Below, piece after piece: positions 32,020-42,063 of a stretch of 56,124 nt of DNA (positions are counted from its first letter, which is position 1; each line of letters starts with the position of its first letter). The stretch lies in assembly GCA_012031965.1 (NCBI GenBank), contig JAAUSC010000018.1:1-56124 (forward strand), read 5' to 3'. The stretch is from Scytonema sp. RU_4_4 (GTDB lineage: Bacteria > Cyanobacteriota > Cyanobacteriia > Cyanobacteriales > Nostocaceae). Under the pieces are notes generated by a model. It was not told the origin of the DNA. It did no database searches and worked only from the letters and a program-made list of their open reading frames with translations. Made by a program: the position numbers and the translations under genes.

Positions 32020-33849
32020 TGATATCATTCAGTTAGCAAAAGACACAAAATACGATTTTAGACAATCTGCAAATTCAAAAGATCCGCTCAAGCATCTTTT
32101 TAATGAGTGGATTGATTACTACAGGTTAAAGTGGTCAATTGCTCATATTCTCAAACCAGCTTCTATTCTAGAAATAGGAGTACGCTTTGGTTATTCATCT
32201 GCTGCATTTCTCAATGGATATCCGGCTGCTCGCTATGTTGGAATTGATTTAGATAAAAATTCTTATGGTGGCGTCAAAGGAGCAATTAATTGGGCGAAAA
32301 AAATAACTGATACCTTTGATACTGAATTTATTATTGCTGATACACAAGTGATGAAAAGCTTCCCTGGTGATATCTATGATCTCATTCATGTGGATGGGCA
32401 ACAAGATGGGGATGGTTCCTTTCATGATTTAGAATTAGCTATGAAGCAGGGACGTTATGTACTCGTGGATGGGTACTTGTGGACCCAGCAAAATTTTATG
32501 GCAGTAAATTACTTCTTATTTCGCTATGCAGACATATTGGATTGGTATGGGGTAATACCAGGCTATGCCGGAGAGCTATTAATCAAGGTTTCTGAGGATT
32601 ATTTAAGGCAATTTAGTCAAGAAAAGTACTACGCTGTCAACTCTAGTTTGGGGATTCGTCAAACTTACACAACTGAATATTATACTGAGGACTGTGGCGG
32701 CTATGATGTTTACAAAAAAAATCAAGGGAAAAAGTTAGAAGATTCAAGACTAAGAGCTATTGCTACTATTGCTAGTTTGAAAAAATCAGGTCATTTACTT
32801 GACCTTGGATGTGGTCGGGGTGAGTTAAGTTTCTATTTTGCTCGTCAAGGTTTTGCAGTTACATCTGTTGACTACTCCCCAAATGCGATTGAATTAGCAA
32901 AAAAGTGTTTTGATGGAGAAGAGCATCTAAAAGCAAATGTACAATTTATTTGTGATGATGTTTGTCATGTCTCTTTGCCAGGTAAGTATGATTTAGCAGT
33001 AGCTTCTGATGTTATTGAACATTTATCCTTTCATGAAGTTGAGAAACTTTATCAGAAAGTTGCACAACATCTTAAGTCAGATGGATTATTTGTTGTGCAT
33101 ACGTTTCCTAATCTTTGGTATACAAGTATGACTATCAACGTAAAAGAAGAATTGCAGCTTCAGTGGGAGCTTATCTACCAGCAGAACCACGCTCAAGATA
33201 TGAACTCCTAATGCATATCAATGAACAATCCCCGAGAGTTTTGAGACAGCAGTTAAGTAAACACTTTAAGGATGTCACCTTATGGTTTGGTCAGCCAGAA
33301 AATCCGGGCGGAAGTCTAATTAAGAAATTCTCAAGAAAAGAATTGTGTGCTGCTCCTAGCCTGTTTGCAATTGCCTCTCATAGACCGATCAATCAGGAGC
33401 AGTTGAAGAATATTTTACAAATATCTCCTATACCACCTCTCCCTATAGAAAAAGTCAAGATAGTATTGAAGGATTATCCAAGAGAAGTCAATATCAATAG
33501 TGAATTTGAGATTCAGTTAGCAATAGAAAATCATAGCAATTTTGTTTTTCATAGTAATGGTTTTACTCCTGTGCATATTGCTTACCATTGGATGAATAAA
33601 CAGGCTACTAATTACATTGTTTTTGATGGAGAGCGAACAAAGATATTTCCGCCTTTAGATAAGGCTAAACCCATGCTCTTCAAATCCTTATTATGTCAAA
33701 TAACAAAACAAACATATACAGCTAAAGTTAAAAGTCTCTCAGAAAAAGGGAACTATACTTTGAGAGTTACGCTTGTGCAGGAAGGTGTGCGCTGGTTTGA
33801 TGAACCGCCAACTCAGTTAATGGAGGATATCTTAATTAACTTAGTCTAA
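32012..33849 (+). pseudogene. Two-domain SAM methyltransferase with C-terminal beta module, frameshifted
   Basis: Joined across one missing base, this codes about 612 residues. Residues about 25-205 are a first SAM-binding domain (ILEIGVRFGYSSAAFLNGYP, LIHVDGQQDGD). Residues about 235-370 are a second (HLLDLGCGRGELSFYFARQG, AVASDVIEHLSFHE, LFVVHTFPNLW). The remainder is in another frame (YKYDYQRKRRIAASVGAYLP…) and ends with a beta-sandwich module also found in the protein at 37860 (NGFTPVHIAYHW, NYTLRVTLVQEGVRWFDEPP). One T appears to be missing at 33120/33121 (TGGTA|TAC). Without it the protein stops at 33211. The gene overlaps wzt by 8 bp, so it belongs to the export operon and may modify the chain end. 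A sequencing error is possible. Confidence 0.82.
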
Positions 33850-33919
33850 AAAAATAATATTTTATAATAATTAATCTGTGACATGAAGTGAAGAAAGGTC
33901 GTTAAGGTAGGCTAAGAAA

Positions 33920-35425
33920 ATGATTGAAGCAAATAATCCTGAGATTAACGTTGATGAATTAATGCAGAAAATAAAGGCTGAGGTGGCTAATCATTCCAGT
34001 CAATCCCAGTCAAACAACATATTATACAAGCCAGAAATCCCCAATCCAGCGGCAACGCTTAATCACATTTTCCATCACATCGAAGCTTTACTTAGGGACG
34101 CTGAGTCTAGAGCTATTGTCCGCACTAAATGGCCCGATAACCTTAATAGGTTCCCTTGGAATTTCAGTAAAATTTTACAAAATTTTGCGTTAAAATTACT
34201 TAATTTTATATTCAAAGACCAACGAGAAGTAAATTGTAATGTAATTCGTGCATTGAAAGAATCTCTAGCTCTTAATAGACAGTTAATAGAACAAATTACA
34301 AGTTTGAGAACACAAACGGATAAGTACATGAGTGCTGTGGATATCCAACTGCAAGGGATAAATAAGCGCTTAGGCGCAATGGATATACGCCTGCAAGAGA
34401 TGGATGAGCGCTCAAGTGCAATAGATCTGCGCCAACAAGAGATAGATGAGCACTTGAATACTGCGTGTAGCCGCGTCACAACCATAAATGACAGCTTTAC
34501 CCACGTAAATAGTTGGATAAGTGCAATACCAGAACGTTTGGATGCTATGAATATTCGAGCACAAGGGACAGATGAGCATTTGAGAGGTATGGAGACTCGC
34601 ATTCAACAACTGAATGAGCGTTATGTTAGAAACTACAGTTATCTGAAAAATGACCTAACCCAGCAAAAGCGGCTGCTGACCATGTTTTTGGAAGAGGCAC
34701 AGCAACGTTTACCGCAACCTTTTAGTCAAGATCAACTGCAATCTTTTGTGAAAGAAAACCAGCACTCGTTGGATGGTTTCTATGCCGCTTTTGAAGACCG
34801 ATTTCGGGGTAGTCGTGAAGAGATAACCGAAAAATTGAAGGTCTACTTGCCTATAATTGCTGAAGCTCAAGTAGGCAGTCAAGATTCGCCCATTCTAGAT
34901 GTAGGATGTGGACGAGGTGAATGGCTAGAGTTATTGCGTGAATCTAGATATACAGCCAGGGGAATAGATATTAACACAGTGATGATAGAGCAGTGCCTAG
35001 CTAGGGAACTGGAAGTCATAGAATCTGATATCATTGCTCATTTACAATCTTTGCCAGATGCTAGTTTGGGTGCTGTGACTGGTTTTCATATTATTGAACA
35101 TCTACCATTTCCCCTACTAACAAAGTTATTTCATGAAGTAGCACGAGTTCTCAAAACCAATGGATTGGCGATTTTTGAAACGCCGAATCCTCAAAATTTA
35201 CTAGTAGGAGCGTGTGACTTTTATTCAGATCCAACTCATTTGAATCCACTTCACCCAGAAATGATTAAATTTTTCTTAAATTATCAAGGATTATCAAATG
35301 TTAAATTATTGTACTTAAATCCTGTAGAAAACAGTCCTTTTGATCAAGAAGTTCCAGGCATGCAGACTCTTAGCAACTGGTTCTTTGGTCCTCGTGATTA
35401 TGCAGTAGTTGGATATAAAATATGA
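33920..35425 (+). CDS. SAM methyltransferase with long N-terminal coiled coil, chain-terminator-like
   Basis: 501 residues. After a 100-residue N-terminal region comes a long coiled-coil stretch (about 105-260) with near-repeats such as MSAVDIQLQGINKRLGAMDI, then LQEMDERSSAIDLRQQEIDE. The C-terminal methyltransferase (about 320-501) has ILDVGCGRGEWLELLRES, TGFHIIEHLPF and FETPNPQNLLVGACDFYSDP. The end WFFGPRDYAVVGYKI resembles cyanobacterial O-antigen methyltransferases. In WbdD-type proteins a methyltransferase and a coiled coil cap O-antigen chains and set their length, so this is a candidate chain terminator; the analogy is inference and no kinase domain is seen. It overlaps the next gene by 4 bp (ATGA), so translation is coupled. 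Confidence 0.85.
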   Translation: MIEANNPEINVDELMQKIKAEVANHSSQSQSNNILYKPEIPNPAATLNHIFHHIEALLRDAESRAIVRTKWPDNLNRFPWNFSKILQNFALKLLNFIFKDQREVNCNVIRALKESLALNRQLIEQITSLRTQTDKYMSAVDIQLQGINKRLGAMDIRLQEMDERSSAIDLRQQEIDEHLNTACSRVTTINDSFTHVNSWISAIPERLDAMNIRAQGTDEHLRGMETRIQQLNERYVRNYSYLKNDLTQQKRLLTMFLEEAQQRLPQPFSQDQLQSFVKENQHSLDGFYAAFEDRFRGSREEITEKLKVYLPIIAEAQVGSQDSPILDVGCGRGEWLELLRESRYTARGIDINTVMIEQCLARELEVIESDIIAHLQSLPDASLGAVTGFHIIEHLPFPLLTKLFHEVARVLKTNGLAIFETPNPQNLLVGACDFYSDPTHLNPLHPEMIKFFLNYQGLSNVKLLYLNPVENSPFDQEVPGMQTLSNWFFGPRDYAVVGYKI

Positions 35426-37755
35426 AGCCATTGGCAATTGTAACTACCTGGTTTGGCAAAAATTTAAAAGGAGGAGCGGAGCAACAAGCTTGGCAAATAG
35501 CTACACGTCTTGCAGGTAGAGGACATCAGGTGGAGGTGCTGACAACTTCTTGTCGCTCATTCTTGGACGACTGGGGAGTTAACCACCTTAAAGTTGGATT
35601 AAGTCAGGATGAGAGGATAAAAATTCGACGTTTTCAGGTGGATCGTCGTAATAGTGATAGCTTTAATCGCGTCAATAGCCTTATGTTAAGCTTACCATCT
35701 TCTGAATTAAAGCGTGGAGTCAACGCAGTCAGCCCAGAAGAGGCAGCTATATTTTGCGAAGAAAATATAAATTCTTTTCAGTTGCTAAATTTCTTAAAAA
35801 ATAAACGAGAACAGTATCAGGCATTTTTATTTCTCCCCTATCTTTATGGACCTATTTTGAATGGATTACCGATCGTTGCTGAGCGTGCCTTCTTGCAACC
35901 TTGTTTACATGATGAAGTTTATGCCTATTTGCCTCAAGTCGCTAAAATTTTCTACGAGGCTAAGGGATTGCTGTTTAACAGTGAGGGCGAAGCTCAACTA
36001 GCTATTAATCTGTATGGTCCAGGGATTATTCAAAAAAGTATGATAGTGGGTGAAGGGGTAGAAATTGGTCAGCATTATGATGCGTCCATTGCTCGTATAG
36101 GTAATTTTCCAATTCAGCAAGAGCGTTTTATTCTTTACCTCGGTCGCCGGGATACAACGAAAAATACAGATTTTTTAGTGAAGGCTTATGCAATTTTTAA
36201 ACAAAAGTATCCAGACTCTAGTTTAAGGTTAGTTCTTGCTGGACCAGGTAATATATCTTTTAATGGCTTGGTTTCTGGTTTGGTTGATTTGGGTTTAGTG
36301 CAAGAAAGCGAGAAAGAAGCGTTACTAGGCAACTGCTTAGCTTTATTCCAACCAAGTCGGAACGAAAGCTACTCTCGTGTCATTATGGAAGCTTGGTTCT
36401 ACGGACGCCCGGTTGCTGCCCATCAAGATTGTTTAGCAACTGCAATGGCAGTTGAAAGTTCACAAGGGGGTTGGCTAGCAGGAACAGAACTTGAATGGGC
36501 AGAACTGTTTGCAAAAATTGACCAGATAAAAGATGAGCATCTGGAAAAGCATGGAGCTCTTGGTAAAGCTTATGCCCAAGAAAATGCGGTATGGGATAAG
36601 GTCATTGAACGTTATGAAACTGTACTTGGGTTATCTGAAAAACAGCCTATAGTTTCAAACAAGCCCACAAAGAGAAGACTAAAGGAAATTCATCAACTCT
36701 TGCCCGGTTTTACCTATGGGGATGCCATTTCTAACCAAGCACGGGCGATTAGAAACCATCTTTGCAATTTAGGGTATAAATCGGATATTTTTGTTGAACA
36801 TTTAGATCCGGTAGTTGCTGATGAGGCAAAAGCATTTCAGCCATATAGCATTAGTCATCAGGCTGGTCTTATCTACCACCACTCGATAGGTTGTGGAGTT
36901 ACAGATTATGCGATCACTCATCCTGGTTCCAAATGTTTAATCTATCACAACATCACACCTGCTAAGTTTTTTGTCCCATACCGAGCAGAAGTTGCTCAAC
37001 TTCTAGAACAAGGTCGAGCTGATTTGAAACAACTAGCTCAGCACTTCCCCTTATCAGTAGGAGTTTCTGCCTACAACATGACTGAACTCGTGGCATCAGG
37101 GTTTGCTCAACCAGGGATTTTGCCTATCTCAGTCAATCCCAGTAAATGGGATATGCCTGCGGATGCTGCATTAATGCGGCAGCTGCAAGATGGTAAAACT
37201 AATTTGCTGTTTGTCGGTCGCTTTTCGCCAAATAAGCGTCAAGATAATCTGTTAGAAGCTTTTGACCATTATTTGAAGATGGATCACCAAGCACGACTTA
37301 TTGTAGTAGGAGGCGGCGATATTAATGATCCATACTATCGCCATATAATGAGCATCATTGAAAGTTTAAATCTCACTCAGCACGTAATGATTCCAGGAAA
37401 AATCAACGATGCTCAACTATTAGCATTTTATAGAACTGGACACGTATTTTGGTCAATGAGTGAGCATGAAGGTTTTTGTGTGCCACTGGTTGAGGCTATG
37501 TGGTTTGATGTTCCTATTCTTGCTTATAAAAGCAGTGCTGTGCCAGAAACATTAGGTGAAGCTGGGCTAATGTTCACGAGTAAAGATGATTTGGTGCAGG
37601 TGGCGGCACTAGCAAAATTGCTTGTTAAAGATAAATTACTCAGAGCAAAAGTCATCGCTGCACAGCGAAGAAAAAGAGATTTTTTCACACAAGTACCCGT
37701 CAACAAATATTTAAACAACTTGATATCTAGACTAGAAGAAAATTACATTAATTAG
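35422..37755 (+). CDS. Double GT4 glycosyltransferase
   Basis: 777 residues made of two glycosyltransferase family 4 (GT-B fold) units. The first (about 1-400) starts VTTWFGKNLKGGAEQQAWQI and has YLGRRDTTKNTDFLVKAYAI and NESYSRVIMEAWFYGRPVAA. The second (about 420-777) has PGFTYGDAISNQARAIRNHL, LLFVGRFSPNKRQDNLLEAF and the E-x7-E motif SMSEHEGFCVPLVEAMWF. The two active sites probably add two different sugars of the polysaccharide repeat unit. It is cytoplasmic or membrane-associated. It begins by ATGA overlap with the coiled-coil methyltransferase gene, so the pair is translationally coupled and part of the export cluster. Confidence 0.92.
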   Translation: MKPLAIVTTWFGKNLKGGAEQQAWQIATRLAGRGHQVEVLTTSCRSFLDDWGVNHLKVGLSQDERIKIRRFQVDRRNSDSFNRVNSLMLSLPSSELKRGVNAVSPEEAAIFCEENINSFQLLNFLKNKREQYQAFLFLPYLYGPILNGLPIVAERAFLQPCLHDEVYAYLPQVAKIFYEAKGLLFNSEGEAQLAINLYGPGIIQKSMIVGEGVEIGQHYDASIARIGNFPIQQERFILYLGRRDTTKNTDFLVKAYAIFKQKYPDSSLRLVLAGPGNISFNGLVSGLVDLGLVQESEKEALLGNCLALFQPSRNESYSRVIMEAWFYGRPVAAHQDCLATAMAVESSQGGWLAGTELEWAELFAKIDQIKDEHLEKHGALGKAYAQENAVWDKVIERYETVLGLSEKQPIVSNKPTKRRLKEIHQLLPGFTYGDAISNQARAIRNHLCNLGYKSDIFVEHLDPVVADEAKAFQPYSISHQAGLIYHHSIGCGVTDYAITHPGSKCLIYHNITPAKFFVPYRAEVAQLLEQGRADLKQLAQHFPLSVGVSAYNMTELVASGFAQPGILPISVNPSKWDMPADAALMRQLQDGKTNLLFVGRFSPNKRQDNLLEAFDHYLKMDHQARLIVVGGGDINDPYYRHIMSIIESLNLTQHVMIPGKINDAQLLAFYRTGHVFWSMSEHEGFCVPLVEAMWFDVPILAYKSSAVPETLGEAGLMFTSKDDLVQVAALAKLLVKDKLLRAKVIAAQRRKRDFFTQVPVNKYLNNLISRLEENYIN

Positions 37756-37859
37756 GTGTAAAATTCTCAATACTGTAAAAACATACTAGTTTTTGGCGCT
37801 TCTTTGAAAAGTACAACTTCTCAGATGCAAACAAGAATAAGATAAGCGAGAAAAAAGCG

Positions 37860-39014
37860 ATGGAACTAAACGAATTACAGAAACACTGGCATGAATTTGG
37901 CAAAGAAGATCCTTTCTGGTCAATCTTGTCTGATCCAGCAAAAAAAGGCAATAAGTGGGAATTAAAGGAATTCTTTAAGAGTGGCGAAGAAGAAATCGAA
38001 GCTGTTTTTAAGTATCTTGAGTCGCTAGGTGTTTCTTACTCACACAAAAGAGCTTTAGATTTTGGTTGTGGTGTTGGAAGGCTCACTCAAGGACTTTGCC
38101 GCTACTTTGATGAATGTATTGGTGTAGACATTGCCCCATCAATGATTAAACTCGCTAATAAATATAATTACTATGGGCATAAATGTAAATACTATATTAA
38201 TGACTCAGATAATTTGAGTCTTTATAAAAATAATTACTTCGATTTTATCTATTCAAGAATAGTTCTTCAACACATCATACCAAAGTATAGTATGAATTAC
38301 TTAAAAGAATTTGTGAGAATTCTTGCCCCTAGTGGTTTACTGGTATTCCAAGTTCCGAGTGAAGTAGCTCCTTGTGAGAGTTTAGAAGACTCTGCCTATA
38401 ATGCAGAAATTACTACGCAACAACCCTTGATTAAAGCAAAAGCTGGTTTCACAACTACTATTAAAGTTAATGTGAAAAATATTAGCAATGTTACTTGGCC
38501 ATCCTTTGCAGAATCTAATGAAAAACATTATATTAATCTAGGCAACCACTGGCTGAATGAATCAGGAGAGATTATTGTCAATGATGATGGCAGAGAACCT
38601 CTATTAAAAAGTTTGCAGCCCTTAGAAGATGCAGAATTTCTGCTAACTATTACCGTTCCTAAAGAAATAGGTAACTATATTCTGGAACTGGATATGGTTC
38701 ACGAGGGAGTAGCTTGGTTTAAAGACAAGGGTTCTCCAACACTTAAAATTCCTGTCAAAGTTGAGGAAGTAATTCAACGTAACGGTATAAGTCGTATAAG
38801 TCATGTAATTTTTAATTCCTACTACAAGCTTATAAATTCTAAGCAAAAGAGAGCAAATTTTCAGCATTTTGTGCCACGTATGGAAATACATAGCATTCCT
38901 AAGGATGTGGTTTTAAAGTTGATCGATGATTCTGGAGGGAAAGTTGTAGATGTTCAGCAAGACTTTTCAGCAGGTAAATGGTGGATAAGTTACCGTTATA
39001 TCATAACGAAGTAA
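37860..39014 (+). CDS. SAM methyltransferase with beta-sandwich module
   Basis: 384 residues. Residues about 60-165 hold a class I methyltransferase domain (RALDFGCGVGRLTQGLCRYF, CIGVDIAPSMIKLANKY, FIYSRIVLQHI). Residues about 190-305 form a beta-sandwich module (FTTTIKVNVKNISNVTWPSF, INLGNHWLNESGEII, NYILELDMVHEGVAWFKDKG), which has the same pattern as the end of the 32012-33849 gene. The last 60 residues are mixed. The module may bind carbohydrate, judging from its position in polysaccharide methyltransferases. Start ATG 37860 has GCGAGAAAAAAGCG upstream. It is in the same direction as, and 104 bp after, the double glycosyltransferase. Confidence 0.85.
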   Translation: MELNELQKHWHEFGKEDPFWSILSDPAKKGNKWELKEFFKSGEEEIEAVFKYLESLGVSYSHKRALDFGCGVGRLTQGLCRYFDECIGVDIAPSMIKLANKYNYYGHKCKYYINDSDNLSLYKNNYFDFIYSRIVLQHIIPKYSMNYLKEFVRILAPSGLLVFQVPSEVAPCESLEDSAYNAEITTQQPLIKAKAGFTTTIKVNVKNISNVTWPSFAESNEKHYINLGNHWLNESGEIIVNDDGREPLLKSLQPLEDAEFLLTITVPKEIGNYILELDMVHEGVAWFKDKGSPTLKIPVKVEEVIQRNGISRISHVIFNSYYKLINSKQKRANFQHFVPRMEIHSIPKDVVLKLIDDSGGKVVDVQQDFSAGKWWISYRYIITK

Positions 39015-39231
39015 TCAATATAAATGTGTAAAAAACATAAATACAGTTAATTTTAAAACATCTTCACATAGGAAACATTATATTTCATGTTAGAAATGAA
39101 TTTCATTCTATGATGAATGAACCAAAGTTTTTTCAATGACTGCTCGTTTAAAATTTTTCTCTAACGAATGTGACAAAAGAGGGATAGAAAGGAACGCTAA
39201 TAGATAATTTGGCAATTTAAGGAGAAAATCG

Positions 39232-40533
39232 ATGCACTCAGAACCTGAAATTTCAACCGACGCCACAAGTTTTCACGTTGGTGTTAACATTTCCGGTTAT
39301 GTTAATAGTGAATTCGGTCTGGGTGAAGGTGTCAGAGCAACTATAAGAGCGCTTGAAGCAGTAGATATTCCGTTTGTTCTTAATAATTGCACTTTTCATA
39401 CAAGTCATAGAAAATTAGATTCTACTTATACTAATTTCTCTAACGAAAATCCTTATCCAATTAATATTATTCAGGTGAATGCAGATATGATAAATACTTT
39501 TATCAGTTCCGTCAAACCTGAATATTTTGAAAATAAGTATAATATTGGGTATTGGGTATGGGAACTTCCAGATTTTCCTCAAGAATGTCTAAGAGCATTC
39601 AATCTTTTTGATGAAATATGGACTCCCAGCAGTTACAGTGTGGAGGCGATTGCACCAGTATCACCTATCCCAGTGATTAAGGTTATGCACAGTATTTCAC
39701 TACCACAACCTATAACAAGCAAACAAGAACTGGGGCTACCAGAACATAAGTTTATTTTCCTCTTTATCTTTGATTTTTACAGCATCTTTGAACGCAAAAA
39801 TCCCATAGCAATTATTGAAGCTTTTCAGAAAGCTTTTGGTAAAAATGATGAGGTCTTACTAGTTCTCAAGTTTTCTAATGCTAAACACTTTCCTGAAAAA
39901 CATAAGCAGCTAAAAGATTTAGCGAAAGGCTTTAATAATATTAAATTAATTGATAAATATTTGCTAAAATGCGAGCTTAACGCACTCATTTACAATTGTG
40001 ATTGCTACGTCTCTCTACATCGTTCGGAAGGGTTTGGTTTAACCATTGCTGAGGCAATGTTCTATGGAAAACCAGTCATAGCCACTGACTACTCAGGAAA
40101 TAGAGACTTCATGAATATAAGTAACAGTTTTCCTGTTAAGTCTTCTTTCATGAGCCTAACAGAAGATTATGCACATTACAAGAAGGGAAGTACATGGGCA
40201 GAACCAGATATTGACCATGCTGCATATTTAATGGGGCATGTATATAAGAATTATGAAGAAGCTAAGCAGATAGGTGCAAAAGCATCTGAAGACATTAAGT
40301 CTTGGTTAAGCCCAAAAGTTATTGGTCAAAAGATGAAAAATAGGTTGGAATATATAATACAGTTAAGTAAAAAATCGATAGAAAATCCTCAATTACATAC
40401 AGAGTTAAAACACAAAGATGCAGAGATTGAACGATTAAAAGCTTTAGTTGACTACATGGAAAGAAGTAAATTTTGGCAACTGAGAAATCAGTGGTTTAAG
40501 CTAAAAGAAACATTGCAATCAAAATTCAATTGA
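39232..40533 (+). CDS. GT4-family glycosyltransferase
   Basis: 433 residues of GT-B fold. The N-terminal domain has VGVNISGYVNSEFGLGEGVR, a loop typical of the family, and YNIGYWVWELPDFP. The C-terminal donor domain has FLFIFDFYSIFERKNPIAII, then LHRSEGFGLTIAEAMFYGKP (E-x7-E) and VIATDYSGNRDFM. The C-terminal tail is a coiled coil (ELKHKDAEIERLKALVDYME) followed by SKFWQLRNQWFKLKE, a signature often seen at the end of cyanobacterial glycosyltransferases. ATG 39232 has AAGGAG 8 nt upstream. It sits 217 bp after the preceding methyltransferase and its stop overlaps the next start (TGATG), so these last two genes are coupled. Confidence 0.9.
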   Translation: MHSEPEISTDATSFHVGVNISGYVNSEFGLGEGVRATIRALEAVDIPFVLNNCTFHTSHRKLDSTYTNFSNENPYPINIIQVNADMINTFISSVKPEYFENKYNIGYWVWELPDFPQECLRAFNLFDEIWTPSSYSVEAIAPVSPIPVIKVMHSISLPQPITSKQELGLPEHKFIFLFIFDFYSIFERKNPIAIIEAFQKAFGKNDEVLLVLKFSNAKHFPEKHKQLKDLAKGFNNIKLIDKYLLKCELNALIYNCDCYVSLHRSEGFGLTIAEAMFYGKPVIATDYSGNRDFMNISNSFPVKSSFMSLTEDYAHYKKGSTWAEPDIDHAAYLMGHVYKNYEEAKQIGAKASEDIKSWLSPKVIGQKMKNRLEYIIQLSKKSIENPQLHTELKHKDAEIERLKALVDYMERSKFWQLRNQWFKLKETLQSKFN

Positions 40534-41882
40534 TGCTTGAAAGTGAAAACATAAAACCTCGTCCACACTTACTCATTGTTAGTAATGATGTAGTAGATAC
40601 TAAAATGGCAGGTCCTGGGATGCGTTATCTGGAATTAGCGCGTGTCCTTAGTCAGGAGTTGGATGTCACCCTCGCTATTCCCTCACAAACGACTCTCGAA
40701 GTTCCAAATATAAAATTGGTGCGTTACTGGGATGAGCGTCCGAAGAGTTTGCAAGTTCTGGTAGAAAACAATGACATCACCTTAGTGTCTGGTTATATGG
40801 TAGAAAAATTCCCCTTTTTGCACCAGACACGGAAACGCATTGTCGTTGACCTTTATGATCCGTTTATTCTAGAGAATTTACACTATCATCTCAACAAGCC
40901 GATCGCCGCACAGGAAAGCTTGAACAACCGCGCCGTAGACGTGACCAACAGCCTAGCTCGTTTAGGTGATTTTTTCATTTGTGGAAGCGATCGCCAACGA
41001 GATTTCTGGATCGGTTTACTAGCTTCCAATGGACGCATTAACCCTCACAATTTTGCTAAAGATACCAGCCTGCGTTCTTTGATTGATGTTGTCGGAATTG
41101 GCTTTCCTAACCGAGAACCCCGTCCCAATCCTACATTGCGCGGTGTACATCCTGGATTTCCAGAAGATGCTCGTATTGTACTGTGGGGCGGCGGTATTTG
41201 GGACTGGCTAGACCCCTTAACCTTAGTTAAAGCTTGGACGCGTGTGATTGCTCAATACCCACAAGCACGACTGGTTTTTTTAGGAACGCGTCATCCTAAC
41301 CCTCAGGTTGCTCCACATAAAATGGCGGAACAAACCCAAGTTCTTGCTGCTGAGATTGGGGAGAAAGACCGCACCATTTTCTTTTACGAGTGGATACCAT
41401 ACGAACAACGAGAAGCACTGTTGTGTGAAGCCGATATCGGTGTCACGCTTCATCCCCCACACATAGAAACCCGTTATTCCATTCGGACACGAGTACTAGA
41501 TTATCTCTGGGCGCGTTTACCTGTGCTTGTGAGTGAGGGAGATGTCACGAGTGAGTGGGTAAAAGAGTATGGTGTTGGTAGAACTGTACCACCTTTGGAT
41601 GTAGAAGCATTAGCGCAGGCTATTCTACAAATACTAGAACGTCCCAAATCATCTTGGGCTTCAGCATTTGAACCGTTGCGAGAATCATTAAGTTGGTCAC
41701 AAGTCGTCGAACCTCTCCGGCGCTACTGCTTGGAAGCAGAGTACGCACCTGACCGACAGATACGTAAACTCATGACACCGACCGTGTTCAAACGTGGTAA
41801 ATTGGCGCGAGTCATTGAAATTTGGCGTACTGAAGGAAGTCGCGAGCTTCTACAACGTATTGGGCAAAAGTTTCGGCGCTAA
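40533..41882 (+). CDS. GT4-family glycosyltransferase
   Basis: 449 residues of GT-B fold. Blocks include PHLLIVSNDVVDTKMAGPGM at the N-terminus, KRIVVDLYDPFILENLHYHL, the donor-site ARIVLWGGGIWDWLDPLTLV and the acidic DIGVTLHPPHIETRYSIRTR, followed by RVLDYLWARLPVLVSEGDVT. Members of this group are often found in cyanobacterial capsule or lipopolysaccharide loci. The ATG at 40533 overlaps the preceding stop by one base (TGATG), so it is translationally coupled to the gene before it; TTG at 40530 is a less likely start. Base composition is more GC-rich than the genes at 31-40 kb, so it may have a different history. It is the last gene of the cluster. Confidence 0.9.
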   Translation: MLESENIKPRPHLLIVSNDVVDTKMAGPGMRYLELARVLSQELDVTLAIPSQTTLEVPNIKLVRYWDERPKSLQVLVENNDITLVSGYMVEKFPFLHQTRKRIVVDLYDPFILENLHYHLNKPIAAQESLNNRAVDVTNSLARLGDFFICGSDRQRDFWIGLLASNGRINPHNFAKDTSLRSLIDVVGIGFPNREPRPNPTLRGVHPGFPEDARIVLWGGGIWDWLDPLTLVKAWTRVIAQYPQARLVFLGTRHPNPQVAPHKMAEQTQVLAAEIGEKDRTIFFYEWIPYEQREALLCEADIGVTLHPPHIETRYSIRTRVLDYLWARLPVLVSEGDVTSEWVKEYGVGRTVPPLDVEALAQAILQILERPKSSWASAFEPLRESLSWSQVVEPLRRYCLEAEYAPDRQIRKLMTPTVFKRGKLARVIEIWRTEGSRELLQRIGQKFRR

Positions 41883-41956
41883 CAAGTCGTTCACCACACA
41901 AATTTTGATAGGTAATCAGGATGCTGGAAAACTTTCACCATTCTCAACAAGACCTA

Positions 41957-42025
41957 AAAAACCGGGTTTCTCAACGAAAAATTAAGCTTTTTTAAGTGGT
42001 GTCATGCTCAAGAAACCCGGTTTTT
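41957..42025. repeat. Inverted repeat downstream of the polysaccharide cluster
   Basis: AAAAACCGGGTTTCT (41957-41971) is perfectly complementary to AGAAACCCGGTTTTT (42011-42025), separated by 39 nt. It lies between convergent genes and may end transcription from either side, although the long loop argues for an interspersed repeat rather than a classical terminator. Confidence 0.75.
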
Positions 42026-42063
42026 GACCCTGGTGCAAGATTTCAGTAAACAGTTAAGAAGCG

